Shown: positions 10,001-17,693 of the stretch, piece after piece | Position numbering within the stretch: position 1 is the stretch's first letter | Layout: every line of letters starts with the position of its first letter | Assembly: GCA_030407315.1 (NCBI GenBank) | Contig: JALQPE010000389.1 | Coordinates: 1-58,418 of the forward strand | Origin: Asparagopsis taxiformis | Taxonomy: Eukaryota; Rhodophyta; Florideophyceae; Bonnemaisoniales; Bonnemaisoniaceae | DNA length: 58,418 nt | Reading direction: 5' to 3' | Program-made: the position numbers and the translations under genes | Notes under the pieces: generated by a model | Told to the model about the DNA's origin: nothing | The model's database searches: none | The model's input: the letters and a program-made list of their open reading frames with translations, nothing else

Positions 10001-11013
10001 AACCATTTGGTAAGCCTAGTGTCATGCCATTCTTGCAGAAGCCTAGATCTTTGTTCGTCAGACGTAAACCACGAAAGAAGTAGATCAATTGCCTCCTTGT
10101 AGTTACCAACCTTTCCATTGATGTGTGAGGCATAGTATGACAAAGCTGCACCATCCAACATTATTGGAAGTCCCTTCAGCATCTCATCATTCGTGATGTT
10201 GCACATATCAGCAGCTAATTCGTAAATCTCAATAACTCCCATTATATCTTCATCCCATTGACCTCCGTACTTTTGACGGAACCCAAAGGCCTTTAGGAGT
10301 CCTTGCATGCCTGATGATCTGCTACTTGATACATCAGAGCAAGTTTTGTATCCAGTCGTCGCAATATTTCTGTTCCCAGGAAGATTACCTCTCATACTTG
10401 TGTCAATTTTGATCTTTTCATAATCCTTTTCGAAACGGTTCGATATAGACTTCTCCATCTCTGCAGCTTCAACTGCCACCTCAGCTGCATCAAGAGCAGT
10501 ATCAGCTTCTTCGATCTCATGATCTTCGGTTGATTTTTCGTTCATCAGAGGGACTTTTTCCATCTCCCAACATGCCAAGAGTGCCTTACGGACTGGGTAG
10601 CCCCTCTTGCACAGAATCCTTACTCCTCTAGATGTTAGTGCTTTACGCAACTTCATTGCTTGGGATGACGTGAAATTTTCAATGACTGGCTTAGAGAAAT
10701 TGCAGGTGAAATCACACCATATTGCGTCTCCTTCCGTAATACCCAATTCTTCATATCGTTTACACCAACGATTTACATAGTTGTCCACATTCAACTTGTA
10801 CTGGTTCCATAAATCTCTATTTGCTCCTTTGTCTGGCGGTAAAGGCTCATTATCATCGTCCATGTCATTTTCACTTAACTCCTCTCTTCTTGCATCTGAT
10901 GCAGGTGTGCGTGACCTATTGCTGCTAGATTTTGCGCCTTCGCTTTGTATGCCAAGACCAGTGATTTCGATGTTATCATCTGCAACATGCACATCGTTAT
11001 CGTTCTGATTCAT
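7051..11013 (-). CDS. copia-1 Gag-protease-integrase-RT polyprotein
   Basis: 1320 codons in one frame. In order: Gag (about 1-460); an odd zinc knuckle CWVCGEPHMANKFH near 466 (C-x2-C-x3-H-x5-H, last Cys replaced by His); aspartic protease IDTGA near 590; pre-integrase HHCC region near 715-760; integrase core with ADIMYID, DQGSQF and HVERYH (D-x35-E, about 788-880); reverse transcriptase from about 1075, with active site QVDD near 1268 instead of the usual YVDD. The frame ends in the RT thumb; thumb and RNase H continue in two other frames at 6357-7027. The first ATG (11013) is 76 bases inside the 5' LTR, with no competing longer start. Confidence 0.9.
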   Translation of the reverse strand: MNQNDNDVHVADDNIEITGLGIQSEGAKSSSNRSRTPASDARREELSENDMDDDNEPLPPDKGANRDLWNQYKLNVDNYVNRWCKRYEELGITEGDAIWCDFTCNFSKPVIENFTSSQAMKLRKALTSRGVRILCKRGYPVRKALLACWEMEKVPLMNEKSTEDHEIEEADTALDAAEVAVEAAEMEKSISNRFEKDYEKIKIDTSMRGNLPGNRNIATTGYKTCSDVSSSRSSGMQGLLKAFGFRQKYGGQWDEDIMGVIEIYELAADMCNITNDEMLKGLPIMLDGAALSYYASHINGKVGNYKEAIDLLLSWFTSDEQRSRLLQEWHDTRLTKWFERSPDKSQLAVFREMSAHLGKIQRQLDRRYREDIFLRDQLITAADIPDVKRVLKIQLPATAHDANQKIASMLSSEMGSAQNYSFSTKEADAYFGIGQKYRGKAERNIKRYPNRMQRSNRRNKLSRVKGCWVCGEPHMANKFHSRVEVEKAVQRLRGEKAFVAIEDVFNVLMANEDDSSLDYDEDHADSSEYNSGLHVDEIKDLNVELEAHLANKVYLHSCGFLTNLKDEMDRMETALVSTERHSEFNGIVIDTGANRLSIMSLNQYRSYCREFGIVADIQSDGRNIHGLGSKLKTIGTTSIAIPFPEFGLTCDIVFHILREDCKSLLSRRDLKNTGIDLSVQRDCLLYKGTAIPLAVKNDLLVYEWTPDIALFTYDELKKLHRAFGHPSVSALYNLLKRARKDECHTDVRDAIQTLTERCRVCTELATKPKRFKLTVGSEDGRFNSIVAADIMYIDNKPILHVVDEATHFSAATFLRNVSSEHVWNAFIRIWSNVYMGPPDYLRIDQGSQFISREFKGSAEVSGIQLLTSPVENPSSMTHVERYHAPLRRAFLKLKLALPKDQPQDILQMALHCVNSTVGPEGLCPTLCVFGALPKPARNTPAPQHIERAKAIDEAMKDVQKEQATRRLKFAEKYRGPFGKENNKLERLHYGAPVRVYRAKTNKWEGPFKFVSIEGETVVVQLPNGRKIFRTHVVKPDNSMDDVILQCTDNRNCFTTDENDEYRSGNFKGDLGFVVEMKDFSASRQKEIDGLLQQGVFKVVPRSTVPRGKRIYGMRWVDTMKKRSDGKFTAKSRLVAQNYRDHESRCIPTKAPTISRFGQRLALCMAALFPEQKPYTRDVTQAYIQSRDRLLRKVYLKPPSEMQIPSDKVLLAVKPLYGIPESGLHWYITYRDHHIQRLDMNMCKADNCILYRTHTTSHSKAPDLTILQVDDTFGLGDDKFLDEEERESSKFKTKPRKCLKLGECCDFNGSTITRERQELIY

Positions 11014-11078
11014 CTGTTGTATCGCTTGGTTATAGCTTCTCTTGCTTCTCTAGCATATATGCTTCAGATTCGCAAAAT

Positions 11079-11090
11079 AGTTATATAACT
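11079..11090. promoter_or_regulatory. copia-1 primer-site position: 12-bp palindrome
   Basis: AGTTATATAACT is a perfect palindrome that includes the last base of the 5' LTR. In sense it is followed by TATTTT. No complement to a tRNA 3' end (TGG start) or to the initiator tRNA anticodon arm is visible here. Confidence 0.5.
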
Positions 11091-11661
11091 GTCGCGAGAC
11101 TTAGAACGATCTTGACGTGTAATTTGTGTCTTAGGAAGTTGCTATGATAACTCAAGAATCCACGTTAGAGTATCTTCCAGTAATCTTCCTTTCTTCGGTC
11201 TGCGTTATTTCAGGACAATCAATAATTGGCCGGAGTAATCGCCTGACTTCAGTGGCTCCCTTCTTGTTATTTCAGAGCGTTATACTCGGAGTAATCAACG
11301 ATGGTAGACCTTCACACTATGCACCAATTACTGGGACGTTCCGTCCAGAGCAAGTGGGCGCAAGAATGGCTGTGTAACAAAGTACAATTGTTTTGGTTGT
11401 GTCTTGCTTTTGTATATCCTTGATACCTTCTCAACAATAGCTACATCTATCTGCTTATATACTACTACGTTCTGTGCTGCGACAGACTCTCGTAAATACT
11501 CTCCTGTGATTATTACGCTTGTGATAAATAGTATTTCATGTCATACTCGATATCATGTTACGTGTCAGCAGGAAGTAAAGCATAGAGTCCGGATTGAAAC
11601 TAAAAATCACATTTGTCAGTATTGCGTGTATCTACACATGTTAGTATTGCGTGTATCTACA
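11090..11661 (-). repeat. copia-1 5' LTR
   Basis: 572 bp, one T longer than the other copy (at about 11511). It should carry the promoter, since the element reads on the minus strand. Confidence 0.9.
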
Positions 11662-12115
11662 TAGGGCTCACAGTAGGAGTAACAGATGGCGATGGGGTCA
11701 CGGATGGCGATACCGCAGGCGGAACAACGACGATAGGAGGGGCAACAACTGGAGGTGGAGCAGCGGTGACGGGGGGAGGCAGTGGAGGAGCAATAACGGG
11801 AGGCAGCGGTGGGGGAGGCATAGGAGGCATAGGACCACGGCATGAGAATCCCCTGGATCCATCAGCTCTTGTGCACCGACGCCGACGGCAGGTTAAACCT
11901 CGCCTGCACATTGACGCAGGGGCACAGTCATCCCGAGCCTTCGACCGGTCCCGGTAGCAAACCATGGGACAGCGTCCACATCGGGAACCCGTAAACATTT
12001 GATGCTCAACGGGAGAAAGATCATGAGAATCCAGCGTTTTGGAAGGTATGGTCACAGCGACCACGGAAAAGAGGAGCAGCGCAGCAATGCTGCATAGCGT
12101 CAGGTGACGAAACAT
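11662..12115 (-). pseudogene. N-terminal half of the cysteine-rich secreted-protein gene split by copia-1
   Basis: The start is the ATG at 12115, which aligns with the starts of the family members at 25501, 38224 and 58323 (upstream in-frame codons to 12142 are not conserved). It encodes a signal peptide (LTLCSIAALLLFSVVAVTIP), an 8-Cys module (RCGRCPMVC to GFSC), a Pro-rich segment and the beginning of the SPSVTP linker. The frame is intact up to the insertion point, where it runs into the copia-1 LTR after TAGGG (in sense, AGCCCTA). The C-terminal module is at 5227-5689. The gene looks recently inactivated in this half, since no other break is seen. Confidence 0.88.
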
Positions 12116-12161
12116 GGTGTGGAGATCTACCTGTTTTCCCACGGTTATCCCAGGACTGGTT

Positions 12162-12228
12162 CCGCTGGGTGAAGCAGCGAATACTATAGCGTGCCTACTA
12201 GGAGCCTACGAGAGTTTAAGTAGAAATC
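12162..12228 (-). promoter_or_regulatory. Conserved promoter and leader block of the split gene
   Basis: On the minus strand a TATA-like box (GATTTCTACTTAAACTCTCG, 12209-12228) precedes GCTGCTTCACCCAGCGG (12162-12178), about 50 bases before the ATG at 12115. Both blocks recur at the same spacing upstream of 38224 and 58323. The second also precedes 25501 and two relics. Confidence 0.65.
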
Positions 12229-12830
12229 AGACGATTGGGAGTCATGATTCAGGAGCATGATCTGAGACCGAGAGATGTTTTACATTAGCTCATACCTTTG
12301 CAAGCATGATCGAACTATGCGCTAGGTTATTCTCACAAGCTCATTGCAACAGATATGGTATAGTTTCGCTTGCGCAATGAGGTCATTAGAGCTGTGTACG
12401 GCTGGTCTCCAGTGCGAAAATTTCGCAGTGGATAGGTGATGCGAAATGACTGAAGTCACCTGTCATTCTCCTGTCTGTGATGAACATGTTTCTCGAGTCA
12501 TCCTTGTGCATTGAAGCAGCGAAACTGCGGCTGCATGCAGGGCATGTCCTGTGGCCTTTTGACTTTCCTGAATCCATGGGCCGTAGTGAAGCGGAATGCG
12601 CTGTCATGTGTCATATTCCGAGAAAATAATGGGAATCCGAGGTTTCTCTTCACAGACCAATCGTTTCAACTCGTCATTGCAGTGTTTTCACTCGCTGAGT
12701 CACCAAAGGGGTCCTTATTTAGGGATGAATTTGTCGGGACAAATGCTATAATGCAATACATTTCCTTTCCATGCACAGTTCCAACTCCCCAAGAATCTTC
12801 CCAGACGTCACTTTAAATTGTTAGAACCAT
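12229..12830 (-). repeat. Duplicated upstream block of the cysteine-rich family
   Basis: Read on the minus strand this region aligns by eye, imperfectly, with 57620-58205 and more weakly with 37500-38105. Shared landmarks include TCATTGCGCAAG, CGATCATG, the CTCGAGAAACATG-like block near 12490 and the CATTGCAT-like tract near 12750. Upstream DNA was duplicated together with the gene. The small ORFs here are shadows. Confidence 0.6.
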
Positions 12831-14483
12831 TCAGCATGTGCAAGATGCATATTAGTGTAAACAATGGTTTTTTATTTTGTTTGCCGAGCAACGTGAATGG
12901 CATCCGATGGGCTTCGTACTGACATTGGGTGAGATCGGCTAAAAAATTGAACACATGCAGAGACAGGGAATCTTCGATATGTTCATGAGAGCCAGGTAGA
13001 ATGATGTTATGGGTGGTTTATAATTTCGAACAGCGATGTAAACCCTCCGTCTCGTGTCACAAACCCCTTCACAAAGATTGAAACGACATAGAATGGTTGA
13101 GACGAGCTGTATGTTCTACCCTTCGCTGTAAAGCGTCCTGAAAGCCGAGAAAGTTCCACGTTCGGCTTCGAGAATATCAACAAGGATATGATTGTATTGT
13201 AGAGCACATATACGTCCCTTACAAGCACCTGTACCCTGTCACCCGTGCTTTGTGTCATCTTCGGACTTAGCCATATGTGAGCATGAGCGAAACAAATATA
13301 TTCTACGGCAGAATTTGTCCCGTTTGTCCCGCCAAATTGCGCAAGACTTGCAACACGACTATTCCCATTGGCTCGACGCGCGCTTATATGTACCATGATC
13401 GTATGTGTCGTTTTATTCCGTTACTGATGCAGATGATAAGGGGTTCTCTCGCTGTTCCCGATTTGTCGAGATGACGTCTCTTTGGGTATCCGGCTTGCTG
13501 AGTGAAATCATATTCATTTCATACTACAGGTGAGTGGGTCTAAGGAGGAATGTTCTCGGTACACTTCTTGGTGTAGGATTCGTTGCATTGGAAAAGAATT
13601 GACTGAGTATGTGAAACTAAAGATGTAATATCCTCTGTAACAAGTAGTGGAGGAATTGGCTCACAGCTAGCTGCGCGATTCCTTCAAATCAGTTGATACG
13701 GAGCTTGGTATTGCTTTTGATTTAACGGGACTAGACATGGTCTGGTCGAAGAAGAAGTGAATTTTCATTTCTGGTATTCCAACGGCTAGACAAAAGAGTC
13801 AAGCATTTACGAGTGTAGAAAATGATATTGAACTAGAGTTTCGTGAGTGTATTCCTATACTCAGAATACCTACAGTAGCTTATCATTATCCTGCTCATAA
13901 CGTTGCAGTTTTTACGGCTTGATAGGCCATACACGCCGTTCTGTGACGATTTATCACCCTTACCTGGATCCAAAGTTTCAGTCCATGCTGCTCTGGATAT
14001 CGTCGCATTCGTGGCAAGCACCTGCTTGTCTCCACGAAATACCCGAGTTCTTCCTAGAGGATGGTTTCCACGGCTAGCGCTCACGTGCATCCGATATCTA
14101 TCCCGAGATTTTTTCAAACGATTCGGATAAAACTTCATCGGTATTCCTACCGCGCTTGGTACGCTAATCGGTAATGATATGAACTCTTGGATGCACCTGA
14201 TTTCCGCCAACTGAGAATTGCACTGTACTTGAAGTTTCATATTGTAAAGTGGACAACAGAAAAACAGTTGGGCGGATTTTTCCTTCCCGTCGTCCGTTTT
14301 CTGATGCCGTAGTCAAAGGTGAGAAATATCAGTCATTCTGGCAGTGTAATGGTTGCTAGTGTACGCGGTCGCGGTGGACATGGCGTCCTGACACTGATAA
14401 ATCCACTGAAAATAGCGCCACATGTCACGTGGAAGCTTGACATGCGGCCTATACGAACGCCGCACAGTACCAAAACTAAATGC
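12831..14483. other. Intergenic, no gene recognised
   Basis: The longest ORFs (13007-13396 and 13833-14240, minus, 129 and 135 codons) have no recognisable motif and no family promoter. The second could be an unrecognised small protein but codon content gives no support. No repeat pairing with the rest of the window was seen. Confidence 0.35.
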
Positions 14484-15073
14484 TATATTTACGTCATTTC
14501 GCTTCCGTTCCACGCCCATAACTCGATGTGAACCTCGATAATATCATAAATAGAACGCAGTATAACTGCAGGGTTTACCGGAACTTTCCGGACAGCTACT
14601 GGGGGGTAGGAGTTCTGTAGTCCTTCAGACCGAGAGGCCTGCCCGAGCGTGTAGCAATAGGCCCCCCAGTAGCAGTCCATGCTAAGCTACTGAGGCTCAA
14701 CGATAGAGTGGGATGGTGGGAGGGGAACGAAAGCGACGACTAGGCAGCAAAATTGACGCGCCTGTGGGTGACGCTACGTCAACACTTGCCTTCTATCAGC
14801 GAAGCAGTTTGTTTGCCTCTCGCAGGCCGGCTGCTTTGCACTTGCGCATGCGTATTACGAGGCTGGATTGCCTATACATAGCTGGCTTCCAGACTCTGGC
14901 CGCCGGCGCGCTTTCTGCTTAGGTAATACGCGCGCCGTGCCGCCGAGACTGCGCGATAAACACGTGTCGTGTGCCGGCTGCACGACAATCGTTGTCATTC
15001 CGTTAATTTCGCGTTTGTGCTTCTACTAGCGCTTGTGAAGTAAAATACCTTCTGCGTTCCTTGAAATCCTATT
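14484..15073. repeat. R590 repeat, copy 1
   Basis: About 590 bp, over 90 percent identical by eye to 27768-28352. Both start near TACGTCATTTCGCTTCCG (the second with an extra A) and end at CTTGAAATCCTATT. Inside is a 12-bp perfect inverted repeat (GCTACTGGGGGG at 14595-14606, complement at 14662-14673), extended by GGAC/GTCC across one mismatch. The class of element is unknown: no terminal inverted repeats or target duplication were found. A 63-codon minus ORF is shared by both copies, but most differences change amino acids, so coding is unlikely. Confidence 0.7.
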
Positions 15074-16080
15074 GTGGGATTTTCGCGAAGGTTCTATGGG
15101 CCAATACTCGCCAATACATCGCTCCACATACTGAACTACAGTACAAACTTTCGCTTCCCTCAAAGCTATTTCTGACGAATAACTTACAGTATTTACAACT
15201 AGTGAATCAGATTTAAACCTCAACCGCCGACCGTCATGAGACAATAAACTCATCATCACACGATCAACTTAACAATTTCCTGATAATTTTCTGGGCCATG
15301 ATTCAAATTTATGCTTCGCATGTATTCATTCCACGCTTGATTCTCTGCCACACGAATCGTCGACAACATCTTTTCATAGATCGAACAATAAATACGGTTT
15401 TGTCGGGCCACGAAGTCATGACAAAACGTCTAGTGACATTTCTTTCGAAGAGGTCTCTGGTGCCTCCAGCAGAAAGGTACGTCGGTGGCTTTTTAAATTT
15501 ACCTTCTCGGGACTCTGAACATGTACTGTATTTCCTGCTTGCTTACCTCCCACGTCCTACCAATGAAACATGGAAATGTGTCGATCTGTCCATTTTCATT
15601 GACGCGACCGAGCCCAACATTACTGTTCTCGTCTTGATGTGTGACTATGCTGTTCTCCCAAGCACAATCGAGCTGCACGCATAGCTCGGCGATGAGTCTA
15701 TTGCCAAGAGTATGGAGTTCGCAATGCCCCGAAAAAAGGCTATTTCAACCGACGATCGCTGAAGAACAGTTTCTTCTGACGTTCAATTGCGCTTCAACTG
15801 ATAGCTCGTGGTGCAGTCGGAGTAGCCGACAGGCACTCCGACGGTGCCAAAATACGCTGTTCAACATAGTTAGTGCTCATTCCTTGAGCTGAATGGGAGA
15901 CAGTCCAAGTCCTTTCACCCGGATGGAATTTCAACACGTCAGGGATATTGAAGTACATTCCACCCAGGGGGAAATGTAGTTCATGCCCTTGTACCTGTCT
16001 GGTACGCAAAATACTTTGGCGGCTTCTGGGTAATGAGAAATCCAAAAACTACCTGTCGATAGGGAGGGCTCATTATGTCA
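15074..16080. other. Intergenic, with a segment shared with 26150-26290
   Basis: About 15285-15400 resembles 26150-26290 (GATAATTT, TTGCTTCGCATG-like tract, AATCGTCGACAACATC, TCGGGCCA). A plus ORF of 128 codons (15298-15684) starts in this shared part and has no known domain; low confidence as a gene. Confidence 0.4.
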
Positions 16081-16275
16081 GGCCACTTCTAAACTGAAAG
16101 TCGGAGAGGAAGATCCGAACTCTCCGAACAACAAGAACTTTTCGTGGCGATAGCGGTACAGAGGAGGAGTGCAACAATACTGCAAAATATTGAGCAAACG
16201 CAGCATGATGTGGAAATTGACCGTTGGTCCGTGACATAACTTCGAAGACTGGTTTCGCCGGGTGAAGCAGCGATA
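16081..16275 (-). pseudogene. Relic of a cysteine-rich family gene: leader and signal peptide only
   Basis: On the minus strand the leader block TCGCTGCTTCACCCGGCGAA (16255-16274) is followed by CCAGTCTTCGAAG, TTTCCACATCATG and then a broken signal-peptide region (GTTGCACTCCTCCTCTGTAC, GCTATCGCC). It aligns with 38161-38290. The start region and frame are damaged and nothing of the cysteine modules remains. Confidence 0.65.
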
Positions 16276-16889
16276 CTATTTTTCAGACTCAGCAGCCTAG
16301 AGTCGATCTCGTCGTGTTCAAGCAATGAATGTCTTATTCAGATTATCATTACTATCTGCAGTAGTTGATTGCAGTGGGGAAGTGCCAACTGGACCTTTTG
16401 AGTTACCCTGTCCCTACAAATTCGAAATTTGAGTGAGCATTCAAGAGTCCGAGCATGGATTATTCCACGATTTGATATCATCCAGAACCATTGCAGAAGC
16501 TTTAGATTCAATAAACAATGAGGAGTCACCATTGCAGTTCTTTACGACCGCAACATAGACGGAAAAAAGAAAACGAGCCAACCTGAACCTGTAGCAATGA
16601 AGATGAATGGTGTTGTGAGGACCGAGAAAAGTACAAGTAAAGTGTTCTGTAATCTTCCATGGCTATCCAGTTGATAGGGAGGAAGGAGCAGGCTATATGT
16701 ACTAATTCTAGGTGGCGTAGAACAGGGTGAATGAATCAGTGGAGTAAAAATTGCAGGTGAGTTCACACTGTTCTAATCACTGAATATCATGGTCATTAAC
16801 ATCCGCCCACTGCCGTACTAGGCACAGAACTCGATTGAAATCGAAACATGTTTAGTTTAGAGAACGCAGAGTGGCTGCTAGGTCTGGTG
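16276..16889. other. Intergenic, no gene recognised
   Basis: Short minus ORFs (16338-16532 and 16542-16766) have no recognisable content. Nothing else seen. Confidence 0.35.
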
Positions 16890-17344
16890 GATATCGAACC
16901 AGTCCAAACCGAGGGGGGTAGGAGTCCTGTAGTCCTTCAGGTGATTAGCCTGCCTGTGCATTTAGCTGAAAGGCCCCCTGGCGCGGACAATACATAACTA
17001 GAGTTCGATAGCTATTTGGTGAGGGTGGGCGGGAAAACTTAAGTGGAAGAGCAAGGGTGAGGCGGCACGGTGACGCAGTAGCTAGAGGCGACTAGTTGAC
17101 AATTCCCTGAACGACGCGAGAGCCTGCGCGTCGCGAATGACTGGTTTCCTTGGCGGCAGATGATCCTTCGGTGCAGCTCTGGATTTGTATTCCATGACAA
17201 ACGCCGTCGTCGGGTGGTAAATCAATTTGGTTCCTATCAGCTTGACTCTGTAGGAGTCGGAATGCAGGGGCAAGAGTTGCATACTGTATCGCAAACAGAT
17301 TTTACCGCCAAATTAGCCACCGTGCCTCATACTTTCGTTGTGAA
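16890..17344. repeat. Diverged third copy of R590, interrupted by gypsy-A
   Basis: The core GTAGGAGTCCTGTAGTCCTT (16918-16937) and the flanking stem arms AGGGGG (16912-16917) and CCCCCT (16974-16979) match R590. The end of the repeat lies on the far side of gypsy-A: 22842-22883 reads GTGAAGTTAAAATATCTTC, then CCTTGAAACCCTAGTAG, like the R590 tail. Gypsy-A therefore inserted into this copy. Confidence 0.55.
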
Positions 17345-17635
17345 TGCTGCACCAGCAATGTCTACTGTACATAATGGGGTTGCTATTGGTCCTATTGGAT
17401 GATCCATTTATACAGCCTATTTCTATTTCGCGCGACAGTAATTTCCGTTTATCGGACGCTATCGGGTATCCGAATATTGACTCTAATGCCCATTTCATCA
17501 TCCTCATTCCAGCATATTTGGCTAAGCTATACGTATCAATATAGGCGAGTAGTGAGGCAGTGAGAGTAAAGGAGGCAAGCGTGTCACTACTTTTTCTTGC
17601 CCGAACGTAAACCGGCGAAGCAGGAGAAAGCAAGA
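17345..17635 (+). repeat. gypsy-A 5' LTR
   Basis: 288-291 bp depending on whether AGA at the end is counted. The GTGAA duplication fits only if AGA is included; the inverted ends TGCT/AGCA fit only if it is not. Confidence 0.85.
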
Positions 17636-17646
17636 TTGATCAATCT
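17633..17646. promoter_or_regulatory. gypsy-A primer-site position: 14-bp palindrome
   Basis: AGATTGATCAATCT, a perfect palindrome, begins directly after the CA of the 5' LTR. It does not look like a complement of a tRNA 3' end. Its first three bases also appear after the 3' LTR. Confidence 0.5.
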
Positions 17647-17693
17647 GCTAATTCTTTGGCACACTACGTCTCTTTGTTCGTCTAGTTCATATA

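Larger units (their letters stand above)
5690..11661 (-). mobile_element. copia-1, Ty1/copia retrotransposon inserted in a host gene
   Basis: A 5972-bp element with LTRs 5690-6260 and 11090-11661 (TGTCGCGAG to ATCTACA) and target duplication TAGGG. The LTRs are about 571-572 bp and by eye differ by a single T (at about 6111), so insertion looks recent. Integrase precedes reverse transcriptase, which defines Ty1/copia. The polyprotein frame is closed by two frame changes before RNase H, so this copy is unlikely to move by itself. There is no tRNA-like primer site: the LTR is followed in sense by a perfect palindrome (11079-11090). It splits a cysteine-rich secreted-protein gene. Confidence 0.92.

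Noticed and set aside
11662..11666. TAGGG at the copia-1 ends as a telomere repeat
   Set aside because: Only single copies occur, one on each side; it is the target duplication.
14489..14680. Conserved 63-codon ORF shared by both R590 copies as a gene
   Set aside because: About nine of eleven base differences change the amino acid and the ORF overlaps the strong stem, so RNA or plain repeat decay explains it better.
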